A stretch of 64,000 nucleotides of DNA, from positions 638,095 to 702,094 of the forward strand of contig NZ_BPLU01000038.1 in the NCBI RefSeq assembly GCF_019656315.1, written 5' to 3'. This document shows positions 1 to 8,445 of this stretch, piece by piece. The position numbers and the translations under genes are program-made. Under the pieces are notes generated by a model, which was given only the letters and a program-made list of their open reading frames with translations, had not been told where the DNA came from and did not search any database. The stretch comes from Flavobacterium sp. UMI-01 (GTDB lineage: Bacteria; Bacteroidota; Bacteroidia; Flavobacteriales; Flavobacteriaceae). Position 1 is the first letter of the stretch, and every line of letters starts with the position of its first letter.

Positions 1-1551
1 GGATTTCCAATTTTTATCATATTCTTTAATCCATTTTTGAATGTTTTTTGTATCTTTATTAACCTCAGCGTCTGACAGATATACAAGAGAACGGTAAATT
101 TTATATAAGCGTAAACCGTATTCGGTAGATCCAATAGCATGGTTTCTTGTTTCGGCATCTTTCCATTGAATTGATTTAGCAAGTTTGACCATTGCTGTCC
201 ATTTAGCAACCGATTCGTCTTTTTGTTTAAGATTTCGTTTTTGACCTATCACATCTTTTGCGGGTTTTGGCCATCCTATACCTTGGTCTCGTGTCCACCA
301 AACATCCATATCGTAATGAGTTGAATTTCTACCTCTAATTACTGCTTCGGCCGACAACAAACAAAGTTTTCTAAATTTAGCAATATCCTTTCCTTTTAAA
401 TGTAACCTTTCCGTGGCGTACCGATTAAAAACAAAGACCTCCGATTGCTTAGTATCCTTAGCCCATTGTGCCATTACCCAAGAATTCAAATCACACCACA
501 TTTCGTTTTTGATATACGGGCCATCCCAGCCACCACCACGAGTCCAGGTCCATACACCACCAAATAAGTCTGGTTTTTTTTCTACGAATTCGCGAATACT
601 ATTTATATCCTCTTCAGGCATGCTAGCATGTTCTTCAAATCCTTCAATAACTCCATTGGCAATATAATTAGGATAAGCTCCTTTGCCTTCATACTCTCTT
701 GCTGATTGTACTTCTATAATTTGTGGATGACGCCCCTGACCAATTACTTTACTAAATGGTCGAGCTCTATGGAAATCTCCTTCACAATGTTTGATACTTA
801 TTATTAAATTTCGATGTGGTTCAATAGCATTACTTACTTTCATATAAGCACCTAAATTTCTATCAAATGAATTCCAAGTACGGAAAATGAGTTGTTTATT
901 CCGTTTTACACAAATCTCTTCCCTTAAAATTTGTATTAATGGGATAATGGTTTTTTCTGGATTTGTTTTATTATCAATTGCTCCTTGATGATAGGGTGCA
1001 TCATCTAAATAGGTTTCACCAATACGAACTACCAAGCCTGTTAAATCAGGAAATTGATCAAACATTTCATTAATTTGAGCTCTTATCAATTTTTCAGTGA
1101 CTAGATTATTAGGATCACCAAAAGTTTTCTCTATATGGTATTTTTCTATTAATCGTTTTGGAAACAAAACCAAATCAGACATGGCATAAATAGCCAAACC
1201 TTGTGCTTTGCAAGCAGCATGCATGCTTTTAATTTGCAGTGCCTTATCCTCTACCCAAGCACGTTCTTTGGAACCTTTAGGCAAAATAGTGGCGTCTACA
1301 GACTCCCAATTGATAGCTAATGCTGGCGATTCAAATAGAAAATAAACCTTACCATTGTACCCCATTTCTTTAATAACCGCTGGGTCATTATACACAGACT
1401 TGTAAGGAGCTTCACCAGGATTATGATGAATCATGTCTAAAATTAGGGGATTGGCACTATGATTTTGACCTATCAATACATTACTAAAAGAACATAGGAA
1501 TACTACGAGTACAGCTAATCGATTTTTTTTGTTTGTTGAAATGAAATTCAT
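1..1551 (-). CDS. Secreted TIM-barrel glycoside hydrolase-like protein, C-terminus beyond window edge
   Basis: The frame is open from an ATG at 1551 to base 1, giving 517 codons with no stop, so the gene continues left of the window. The protein starts with a basic stretch and a hydrophobic segment ending in IGQN, a signal peptide of the type used by the neighbours. The mature part looks like an alpha/beta-barrel glycosidase: strands such as KVYFLFESP and GLAIYAMSD are followed near residue 175 by VVRIGETYLDD, which resembles the acidic-residue strands of uronidase-type barrels (GH67/GH115-like). That family placement is by resemblance only. It is the last visible gene of the polysaccharide locus, 179 bp after the GH95 gene. 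The context supports a glycan-degrading role; the substrate is unknown. Confidence 0.55.
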   Translation of the reverse strand, partial: MNFISTNKKNRLAVLVVFLCSFSNVLIGQNHSANPLILDMIHHNPGEAPYKSVYNDPAVIKEMGYNGKVYFLFESPALAINWESVDATILPKGSKERAWVEDKALQIKSMHAACKAQGLAIYAMSDLVLFPKRLIEKYHIEKTFGDPNNLVTEKLIRAQINEMFDQFPDLTGLVVRIGETYLDDAPYHQGAIDNKTNPEKTIIPLIQILREEICVKRNKQLIFRTWNSFDRNLGAYMKVSNAIEPHRNLIISIKHCEGDFHRARPFSKVIGQGRHPQIIEVQSAREYEGKGAYPNYIANGVIEGFEEHASMPEEDINSIREFVEKKPDLFGGVWTWTRGGGWDGPYIKNEMWCDLNSWVMAQWAKDTKQSEVFVFNRYATERLHLKGKDIAKFRKLCLLSAEAVIRGRNSTHYDMDVWWTRDQGIGWPKPAKDVIGQKRNLKQKDESVAKWTAMVKLAKSIQWKDAETRNHAIGSTEYGLRLYKIYRSLVYLSDAEVNKDTKNIQKWIKEYDKNWKS

Positions 1552-1730
1552 TTGATCAATTTATTAGGTTTTTGGATTTGCTTTTGTTTTTACTTTTTTT
1601 AATAAATTATAGCGTTTTTAACTCAAACCTAATTTATATTTTTGTTTTCAATCTTTTAATTCGACCAATAACAGTTATACTTCGACATTTTACAACCTCA
1701 ATTATTAGATTTCCATCGACCCGAAATGTT

Positions 1731-4229
1731 CTATCTCCCTACCAAAACAATTTCTTCACCTGCTTTAGTTGGAATGTCATACACAAAACTTGGTCGTAGC
1801 GACGTTTTGGTTAACGAAGCTGCTGTAGAAACCAATGGTTTTTTAATTTCAGGAAGCTGATAGAACGGATTTGGATTCTCGTTAGAAGCGACAGGAACTG
1901 TTTTCCCATTTGGAAGTACCAATTCGTTATACGAACGAACGCGGCAGTTGCCTCCTAAATTGGATTTTAGCACAACTTTAGTCAATTTGCCGGCTTTCCA
2001 TTCCATCGATTTAATTTCAAAGCCCCCACGAGCTCTCAAACCCGAAACAGTTCCTGCTTTCCACACATCGGGAAGCGCTGGAATCAAATGAATCGCACCA
2101 TCATGACTTTGTACTAACATTTCCGTTAACCCTGAAGTAAATCCAAAATTTCCATCAATTTGAAAGGGCGGATGGGCATCAAACATATTGGCATAGGTTC
2201 CGCCTCCTTTTGGAGAATCTGGTCGTCCTACCAATTTGATTTGGTCTCCCATTAATTTATAAGCATGGTTACCATCAAGCAAACGCGCCCATAGATTGAT
2301 TTTCCAGTTCATCGACCAACCCGTTGAAGGGTCGCCACGCTGAATCAACGTATTTTTTGCCCCTTCAAACAACTCAGGATTGCGATAAGGCGAAATTTGA
2401 TTCGAAGGATATAAACCGTACAAATGCGATACGTGACGGTGATCTTCTGTTGGGTCGTCCCAATCTTCTAACCATTCTTGCAATTGGTTGTGTTTTCCTA
2501 TTTGCATTGGAGGCAATTGCGGCAAGGTGTTTTCAATTTTGGTAACCAAAGCAGCATCCAAATTCAAAATCTTAGCTGCTTGAATGGTTTTGACAAAAAT
2601 ATCATAAACGAGTTGGTTGTCCATCGTAGTTCCTTGTTGAATATTGATGCTTCTAGGACGACCCGCTGGACCGTGCTCTGGAGACAAGGATGGAGAAACA
2701 ATTAACCAATTGTTTTTAGGTTCTTTGGTTAAAAAGCTCAAACAAAATTCGGCTGCTCCTTTCATTGTTGGATACACTGAACGCAAATAATTTTTATCGC
2801 CATTAAACATGTATTTATCCCATAAATGTTGGGCTAACCAAGTTCCTCCTGTAGGCCACATTCCCCAAGTAGCACCATCAACAGCGCCTGCAATACGCCA
2901 AATATCGGTGTTGTGGTGTGCCATCCAACCGTCAGCGCCGTACATTACTTTGGCTGTTTCGGCACCCGTTACCGATAATTCTTTAACCAATTGAATTAGC
3001 GGTTCGTGCATCTCGGTTAAATTGGTTACCTCTGCAGGCCAATAATTCATTTGGGTATTGATGTTAATCGTATAAGCACTTTTCCAAGGCGGTAGTAAAT
3101 CTTTGTTCCAAATTCCTTGTAAGTTCGCTGCTTGCCCCCCAGGTTGTGAAGAAGAAATCAGCAAATAACGACCAAATTGAAAATACAAAGCCGCCAAAGA
3201 AGGGTCGTAAGTCGTGCTAAATTCTTTGATGCGAACATCCGTTGGCTTAGTAACCGCGTCGGTTTGTCCCAAATTAAGCTGGACTCTATTGAAATATTTT
3301 TGATAAAAAGCTGTGTGATCTTGCACCAATTGGTTGTACTTTTTCTTTTCGGCTTTGGCGATATAATCCACCGCTCTTTTGTGAGCATCGGCACTAATAT
3401 CCTTATAATTCACAAAATTAGTCGCTATCGATAGGTACATCAAGACAGTATTGGCATTGGTAACCACCAATTTATTAGTTTCTGCTGTAAGTTTTCCTCC
3501 TTCAGGAACAATTTTCAAGCGAGATTCAAATTCGACCAAGCCTTTAATCGGTTTGGCGCTTTTGACACGTTTGTTAAATCCGTCACTGCTGAGGCCTGTC
3601 ATTTTTAAAATATCATTCTTTTCAGTGGCTACCGTTACAACCGCTGGTGCGGGACGATCCATTCCTGCCGAAAAACTGATTTTTCCTTTTTGACTTGCCG
3701 TTAGTTTGATGACAATCACTTGGTCTGTAAATGAAGTAAACACTTCGCGTTTGTAATCAACACCATCCACCGTGTAAGTAGTCGTCGTTATGGCTTTTTC
3801 AATATCGAGTTCACGGCGGTAATTGGTAAATTTTTCTTGATTGACAAAATCAAGTCGCAAATCGCCCACCGTTTCATAAAACATTCCATGAGAAGTAGCT
3901 GAAATAAAATTGGATTCGGCAACCTGATGTGCTTCTGTATATTTTTCTTGGAACAATAAGGTTCGGATATTGTCTAATTGCCCTTTTGCCTTTGGATTAT
4001 TATTTTGATGAGGACTCCCTGCCCAAAGCGTGTTTTCATTTAGCTGAATTTGTTCACGCACAGGATTTCCAAAAACCATCGCACCTAAACGACCATTTCC
4101 TATTGGCAAAGCTTCGTTCCAGTTGGCCGCTGGGGCATTGTACCATAATGTAAGTCCTGTGTTGTTCTGAGCGCTGGTATTTCCAAGCCCAAGACATACT
4201 AAAACAAAAAGGTTTACTACAAATTTCAT
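1731..4229 (-). CDS. GH95-family alpha-L-fucosidase (or alpha-L-galactosidase)
   Basis: An 832-residue secreted enzyme with signal peptide MKFVVNLFVLVCLGLGNTSAQ. The N-terminal domain begins with a typical GH95 opening (LTLWYNAPA, ALPIGNGRLGAMV, LNENTLWAG), followed by an alpha/alpha toroid. The catalytic signature is present: ININTQMNYWPAEV near residue 388 holds the two Asn residues that position water, SPEHGPA near 517 holds the acid Glu, and FQIDGNFG near 692 holds the final Asp, by analogy with the Bifidobacterium AfcA enzyme. The family inverts alpha-1,2-fucosyl (or galactosyl) linkages. Length is normal for the family. The leader peptide and its upstream DNA are almost the same as those of the next gene upstream (4590-5906), suggesting a shared or copied 5' end. 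It lies 360 bp downstream of that gene, so it may have its own promoter. Confidence 0.88.
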   Translation of the reverse strand: MKFVVNLFVLVCLGLGNTSAQNNTGLTLWYNAPAANWNEALPIGNGRLGAMVFGNPVREQIQLNENTLWAGSPHQNNNPKAKGQLDNIRTLLFQEKYTEAHQVAESNFISATSHGMFYETVGDLRLDFVNQEKFTNYRRELDIEKAITTTTYTVDGVDYKREVFTSFTDQVIVIKLTASQKGKISFSAGMDRPAPAVVTVATEKNDILKMTGLSSDGFNKRVKSAKPIKGLVEFESRLKIVPEGGKLTAETNKLVVTNANTVLMYLSIATNFVNYKDISADAHKRAVDYIAKAEKKKYNQLVQDHTAFYQKYFNRVQLNLGQTDAVTKPTDVRIKEFSTTYDPSLAALYFQFGRYLLISSSQPGGQAANLQGIWNKDLLPPWKSAYTININTQMNYWPAEVTNLTEMHEPLIQLVKELSVTGAETAKVMYGADGWMAHHNTDIWRIAGAVDGATWGMWPTGGTWLAQHLWDKYMFNGDKNYLRSVYPTMKGAAEFCLSFLTKEPKNNWLIVSPSLSPEHGPAGRPRSINIQQGTTMDNQLVYDIFVKTIQAAKILNLDAALVTKIENTLPQLPPMQIGKHNQLQEWLEDWDDPTEDHRHVSHLYGLYPSNQISPYRNPELFEGAKNTLIQRGDPSTGWSMNWKINLWARLLDGNHAYKLMGDQIKLVGRPDSPKGGGTYANMFDAHPPFQIDGNFGFTSGLTEMLVQSHDGAIHLIPALPDVWKAGTVSGLRARGGFEIKSMEWKAGKLTKVVLKSNLGGNCRVRSYNELVLPNGKTVPVASNENPNPFYQLPEIKKPLVSTAASLTKTSLRPSFVYDIPTKAGEEIVLVGR

Positions 4230-4468
4230 TCGTTTTTTATTTATTTTTTTGGGTTATTGCATCCTAAAACTCCGAGGAGATTTACGATTGATAGTTAATT
4301 TTTTTTTCCAAATTAGAGAAAATATTTCTGAAACGAAATTACTATTTTGTGCCTTTTAGGCTATAAATTAAAATTCCTTTTCTATAACACATAACTCATT
4401 TGGTTATTATTATAAAAAAGGAAACTGGAATGTTAGGCTCTATATAAACTTGATTGCATTTTACTGGA

Positions 4469-4502
4469 ACACAGATGACACAGATAAAACGGATTTACAC
4501 CA
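4469..4502 (+). repeat. Dispersed intergenic repeat, ACACAGATGACACAGAT family, copy 1
   Basis: The sequence ACACAGATGACACAGATAAA followed by ACGGATTTACAC is closely matched at 52064-52106 on the same strand and in reverse orientation at 11458-11492. It has no coding frame and always lies between genes. Similar elements are common in flavobacterial genomes; this copy was recognised by eye. Confidence 0.6.
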
Positions 4503-4531
4503 ATTTTTTAATCCAACATTCCTTTCATAAC

Positions 4532-4566
4532 AAATCCTACAAGGTTTTAAAAACCTTGCAGGATTT
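4532..4566. terminator. 35-bp palindrome, terminator or repetitive palindromic element
   Basis: Arms 4532-4548 (AAATCCTACAAGGTTTT) and 4550-4566 (AAAACCTTGCAGGATTT) pair over 17 positions with one G-U wobble and a one-base centre. It lies 24 bp after the stop of the minus-strand beta-helix gene, so it can end that transcript, but no long U-tract follows. The near-perfect symmetry also fits a dispersed palindromic repeat. Confidence 0.6.
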
Positions 4567-4589
4567 CATGCAATAGTATTTTTTTTAGA

Positions 4590-5906
4590 TTATTTTACTT
4601 TCGGATTTTCAATTTGAGTCACCTTGTTATTGGTTCCCTTATCTGTTACTTTACCAAAACTAATCACCGTATTGCCACTCGATGTTTCTTCTAAGATAAT
4701 CGGATATTCGGTTTCGTTTTTAATGGTCGAATTAGCATCTTTTACAACAATGGGACGCAAATTAGTGTCCAACGGCCCATCGGCACGATGAAAAACAATT
4801 TGGTGATTACTCCCTAAAACATCAGCCACATTATGGTCTCCCACTGCATTGGGCGAAGGCAAAATCGTTAATTCAATATTTTGATTGGATTTCGATAATC
4901 GAAAATCATTTAGAGGCGCATACGAAAAATTTCCCGTTGAGCCGATTATCTTTCCTTTTTGAGGCATATTAAAATTAGTAGCACCACAATCAATTGCTTT
5001 CGAATTAATTACAGTTGCATTAGAAGCCAAATAGGCTCTGATGCCGCCTCTCATTTTTTTCACCGTACAGTTTTCAACGGTAACACTACCGCCTTTGGTA
5101 TAGACTCTGATGCCATCTTCAGAAAGGGGATACATCACATTTTTGGGTATCGGTTGTCCCTCCGTTTTGTATTCGGATCTAAAGGGCAAATCTTCTGGAT
5201 CTTTCTCTAAATACAAATCGGCACTAGGGCGCATTCTGCCTTCGACCAAGGTATTTTTTATAACAGATTTATCGGCAGGTTCTTGCATATAAATGCCATG
5301 ACCAAAAGCTCTTTGTTGCACCTCACAATTGTCAATCGTATTGCGTTTGCCTTTTAGTAAAATTCCGCAACGTTTATTCAAACCAAAAGCATTGTCTTTT
5401 CCAATTCCGTAGATACTTCCATAGCCATACGGATACGAACCTCGCACGGTTAGTTTCACTTTTTCGATTAGATTATCATCTCCCGAAACCGTTAACACCG
5501 CCTGACCTTTGAGTCCGCTGGCATGGGTAACCCTATTTTTATTGTAACTGCTAAAATCGGTTACCTCAACTAAACCATCGATATAGGTATCTTCGAAAGT
5601 AGCTCCTTTGAATACATTTTGATTTCCCGAAACCACAATATACCCTAATTTGGTACTCCCTACTGGCACATTGACAAAAACGCCTGTTAAGTCAATGGTA
5701 TTATTCGAACCCGAACAATCTATTTTTCTGCTTTCTTTCGGCAGTTCTGTCAAATCATATTTTCCTGCTTTGAGAACAATGTTTTGATTGCTGTTTTTTA
5801 CAGCTTCGCTAAGTTGTTTCAAATTCGAAACTTTCACAGTTGTTTGAGCTATTAAATTCCCTAGCCCAAGACATACTAATACAAAAAGGTTTATTACAAT
5901 TTTCAT
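4590..5906 (-). CDS. Secreted right-handed beta-helix protein, probable polysaccharide lyase or glycosidase
   Basis: A 438-residue protein with signal peptide MKIVINLFVLVCLGLGNLIAQ. The mature protein shows the short repeated turns of a parallel beta-helix (NQNVFKGATFED, DDNLIEKVKL, KRNTIDNCEV, KSVIKNTLVEG, SVTVENCTVK). It opens like chondroitinase-B/alginate-lyase (PL6-type) proteins, with the VKVSNLKQLSEAVKN segment ahead of the helix, but I could not place a PL6-style Lys/Arg catalytic pair with certainty, so the activity is not assigned. It lies 22 bp after the sulfatase at 5929-7311 and is probably co-transcribed with it. In this locus, cleavage of a uronate-containing backbone is a reasonable guess. 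Confidence 0.65.
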   Translation of the reverse strand: MKIVINLFVLVCLGLGNLIAQTTVKVSNLKQLSEAVKNSNQNIVLKAGKYDLTELPKESRKIDCSGSNNTIDLTGVFVNVPVGSTKLGYIVVSGNQNVFKGATFEDTYIDGLVEVTDFSSYNKNRVTHASGLKGQAVLTVSGDDNLIEKVKLTVRGSYPYGYGSIYGIGKDNAFGLNKRCGILLKGKRNTIDNCEVQQRAFGHGIYMQEPADKSVIKNTLVEGRMRPSADLYLEKDPEDLPFRSEYKTEGQPIPKNVMYPLSEDGIRVYTKGGSVTVENCTVKKMRGGIRAYLASNATVINSKAIDCGATNFNMPQKGKIIGSTGNFSYAPLNDFRLSKSNQNIELTILPSPNAVGDHNVADVLGSNHQIVFHRADGPLDTNLRPIVVKDANSTIKNETEYPIILEETSSGNTVISFGKVTDKGTNNKVTQIENPKVK

Positions 5907-5928
5907 TAATTATTTTTATTTATTTTTT

Positions 5929-7311
5929 TTATAAGAAATCATCTTCTTGTTCCTTCATCCACTTTAAAAGTGCATTCTTAAGTTCGTTTACTTTAAAATG
6001 AAGTTCCGAATTACCTACAAGATTATTCATTTCCTCTGGATCATCATTAAGATTATAAAGTTCAAATTCAGGATGCTTTCTATACCGTTGAACAATATCA
6101 GTTGCCTTTTTATCATAGCCTGCTTTGGCAAGCCAAGAAAGATACATTTTACGAACATGACGGTCTTCCATTTTATCTACATAGCCATAATCAAAACCAT
6201 TTATGACACGCACAGCATAAAAATCATTGAAAGGTTTATTCCAGATTAATTTAAACTGTCCATCGGTTATCGCTCTCATTTTATATTCGGGGCCTTCGTT
6301 AGTATTATTATACAAGAAATAGGCATATTCTCTGTGCTTAGTACTAGTTGTCTTAATTAATGGCAATAAACTTTTCCCATCTAAATTGGAAGGCACTTCT
6401 CCGCCTGCCGCATCAATCAACGTTGGTAAAATATCGCAATACTGTGTTAGCGCATGAGTTACAACTTTGTTATTATAGGGTTTTGGCCATTTCATAATGC
6501 ATGCAGATCTTAACCCAATGTCGTAAGTAGTCCATTTTCCGCCTGGCATACCCGCCCCATTTTCGTCTAAAACAATAAGAGCTGTATTTGAAGCTAAGTT
6601 GTGTTTTTCAAGAAGCTTTTGAGTATTACCGACTTGTTCGTCAAAAAGTTTTATTTCGGCTAGGTATTCGGTAAAATACGCCCTTGTTTCTTTAGTGTCC
6701 ACCAAATTTTCCGGAAGCACAACGGTATTGGGATCCCAAAGGGAATTATCTCCAGCGTTCCAAGGATCATGAGCATGTACAGAACAAATAATTAAACAAA
6801 AAGGTTGGTTTTTATCCCGGTTTACAAATTCTGTTACGCCATCCCAATTTTCAGGAGGAGTACCGTTATAATTGGCGTTTTTAGTAAACCCTTCAATTAT
6901 TTCAAAAGGATAAACAGAGGTTGGGCTAAAATGCATTTTTCCAGTTAAACCCACACGGTAACCCAATTTATTTAGATGTTGCACAATACTAAGTGTCCCT
7001 TTTTTTGTAGCAGCATGATTCACATTACATCCATTTCTATTAGGCGTTAATCCCGTATATAATTCAGCCCTAGTTGGAGCACAAATAGCTTGAGAAACGA
7101 ACATATTTTTAAATAAAATTCCCTCTGCCGCTAATTTATCAATATTAGGTGTGGTGTTCTTGTTTTTAGAACCATAACACCCAATATCTCTGGCGTTTAT
7201 ATCATCGCCAAGAATAATTACAAAATTAGGCTGTTTTGATTGCGCCAATATTGTACAGCTAATAAGCAAACTAATAAAGAAAAGTAAAACTCTTGGCTTG
7301 TATTTTTTCAT
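5929..7311 (-). CDS. Secreted type I sulfatase (formylglycine-dependent)
   Basis: A 460-residue S1-family sulfatase with a hydrophobic leader ending in ILAQ. The metal-binding opening ILGDDINARDIGCYG gives Asp36 and Asp37, and the maturation motif CAPTR lies at residues 77-81, where Cys77 would be oxidised to formylglycine. Thr replaces the more usual Ser of CxPSR but still fits the CxPxR rule. GKMHF supplies the conserved GK(W/M)H segment. The C-terminal metal motif reads LDENGAG rather than the common TDNG, a noticeable variation. The family removes sulfate esters from glycans. A 16-bp palindrome (7370-7385) lies 59-74 bp upstream of the start and may control it. A regiospecificity cannot be read from the sequence. 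Confidence 0.87.
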   Translation of the reverse strand: MKKYKPRVLLFFISLLISCTILAQSKQPNFVIILGDDINARDIGCYGSKNKNTTPNIDKLAAEGILFKNMFVSQAICAPTRAELYTGLTPNRNGCNVNHAATKKGTLSIVQHLNKLGYRVGLTGKMHFSPTSVYPFEIIEGFTKNANYNGTPPENWDGVTEFVNRDKNQPFCLIICSVHAHDPWNAGDNSLWDPNTVVLPENLVDTKETRAYFTEYLAEIKLFDEQVGNTQKLLEKHNLASNTALIVLDENGAGMPGGKWTTYDIGLRSACIMKWPKPYNNKVVTHALTQYCDILPTLIDAAGGEVPSNLDGKSLLPLIKTTSTKHREYAYFLYNNTNEGPEYKMRAITDGQFKLIWNKPFNDFYAVRVINGFDYGYVDKMEDRHVRKMYLSWLAKAGYDKKATDIVQRYRKHPEFELYNLNDDPEEMNNLVGNSELHFKVNELKNALLKWMKEQEDDFL

Positions 7312-7369
7312 ATGTGTTAATTTTAATTTTTAAGCGGTCACATATGTTATCGCCCTTTTACTCATTGGT

Positions 7370-7385
7370 GTTTGCTTAAGCAAAC
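7370..7385. promoter_or_regulatory. 16-bp perfect palindrome upstream of sulfatase, candidate operator
   Basis: GTTTGCTTAAGCAAAC is its own reverse complement. It sits in the 168-bp gap in front of the sulfatase and is flanked by a wider inverted repeat (ATCGCC at 7349-7354, GGCGAT at 7397-7402). A dimeric regulator site or a cruciform/hairpin are both possible. No regulator gene is nearby. Confidence 0.4.
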
Positions 7386-7479
7386 TTCTAGTTAATGGCG
7401 ATTTCATTTTATATTGTTTCATGTTGCAACCGAATATCATCAGCCAATTCAAAAACCTCTTCAAATGTGTAGCAATTTC

Positions 7480-8445
7480 TTATTTCAAATGTTTCAATAT
7501 AAAATTGGCTGCGTAATCGTTCAGTTCTTCGATGCTTGGTGAGATGTTTTTTCCGCTAAAACTATGTCCTGCGTTTTTGATAGTCAACAATTCTACATTG
7601 GCTTTTTTCTGTTTGGCCACTTCCATCATATAAATAGAGTTACTGATAGGGAGCACCTTATCATTATCGCCATGCAATAATAAAATAGGCGGACTTTTCT
7701 CTGTTAAAAGTTCGGTAGGACTTAATAATTTTGCCAATTCGGGTTTTTCTTCTAATGGAGCGCCTAACAAACGAACAAAAAGAGTCCCATCAGCAAAAAT
7801 TGAATTGGGTCTGATGTCTGGATTTAAGCAAGAGGTAAACGGAAAATAGGAAACTACACATTTGAATTTGGGTTTCTCGTCTAACAACTTAGTCTCGCCT
7901 TTAAAATCAGCATCAGCACCTAGAGCGGTAATCAAACTCAAATGTCCCCCTGCTGAACCACCCCAAGCGCCGTATTTATTATCGTCTAATTTATATTTCT
8001 TAGCATTTTTTAACAAAAAACGAGCTGCATCTTTAGCGTCCACCGCCGATTCATAAGCTGTAGAACCATTTTTAGCCAAACGGTATTCGACAGTAGCACA
8101 TATTACTCCTTTGTCCACCAAACTGCGTAAGGTTCCTAAAAAAGGTTTCCCAAAAATATTGAACGGAGAACCACCTGCCCAACCACCGCCATGCACGTAC
8201 AACATCCACGGATTTTTAGTTTGCATTTTATCGGCAGTAGGGTAAAAAATAACTAAGTCTAATTCGGTACCCTTTACTGTTTTGTACACCACACGCTCGT
8301 GATGCGGAAAGGATTCTAGGATTTCTTTTTCATCAGGTTTTTGTGCCAAAACAGGCGACAAACTGAGTAGAAAAACACCTATCACCAATAAAGCTGTAGC
8401 GGTATTTTTGAATCGATTCGTTGTTCTCATGCTATCCGTTTTCAT
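7480..8445 (-). CDS. Secreted alpha/beta-hydrolase, probable carbohydrate esterase
   Basis: A 321-residue serine esterase of the BD-FAE/HSL-like group with a signal peptide ending at VLAQ near residue 35. The oxyanion-hole motif HGGGW is at 85-89, the nucleophile elbow GGSAGG has Ser164, the acid is Asp260 or Asp262 in LLHGDNDKVLP, and His294 lies in NAGHSF, so the triad is complete. The family removes acetyl or other acyl groups from sugars or xenobiotic esters. The stop of the upstream beta-helix/PDZ gene at 8446 abuts this gene with no spacer; the ATG codon reads directly after it, so the two are almost certainly co-transcribed. A role in deacylating the target polysaccharide is inferred from context. 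Confidence 0.82.
   Translation of the reverse strand: MKTDSMRTTNRFKNTATALLVIGVFLLSLSPVLAQKPDEKEILESFPHHERVVYKTVKGTELDLVIFYPTADKMQTKNPWMLYVHGGGWAGGSPFNIFGKPFLGTLRSLVDKGVICATVEYRLAKNGSTAYESAVDAKDAARFLLKNAKKYKLDDNKYGAWGGSAGGHLSLITALGADADFKGETKLLDEKPKFKCVVSYFPFTSCLNPDIRPNSIFADGTLFVRLLGAPLEEKPELAKLLSPTELLTEKSPPILLLHGDNDKVLPISNSIYMMEVAKQKKANVELLTIKNAGHSFSGKNISPSIEELNDYAANFILKHLK

Larger units (their letters stand above)
4230..4589. other. Intergenic region with two dispersed repeats
   Basis: No gene is seen. The stretch carries one copy of the ACACAGATGACACAGAT repeat (about 4469-4502) and a 35-bp near-perfect palindrome (4532-4566) just downstream of the beta-helix gene stop. The 60 bp next to the GH95 start are AT-rich and resemble the DNA in front of the beta-helix gene at 5906. 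Confidence 0.6.

Noticed and set aside
4590..5906. Firm assignment as PL6 alginate or chondroitin lyase
   Set aside because: The beta-helix is clear but the Lys/Arg catalytic pair could not be placed with confidence.
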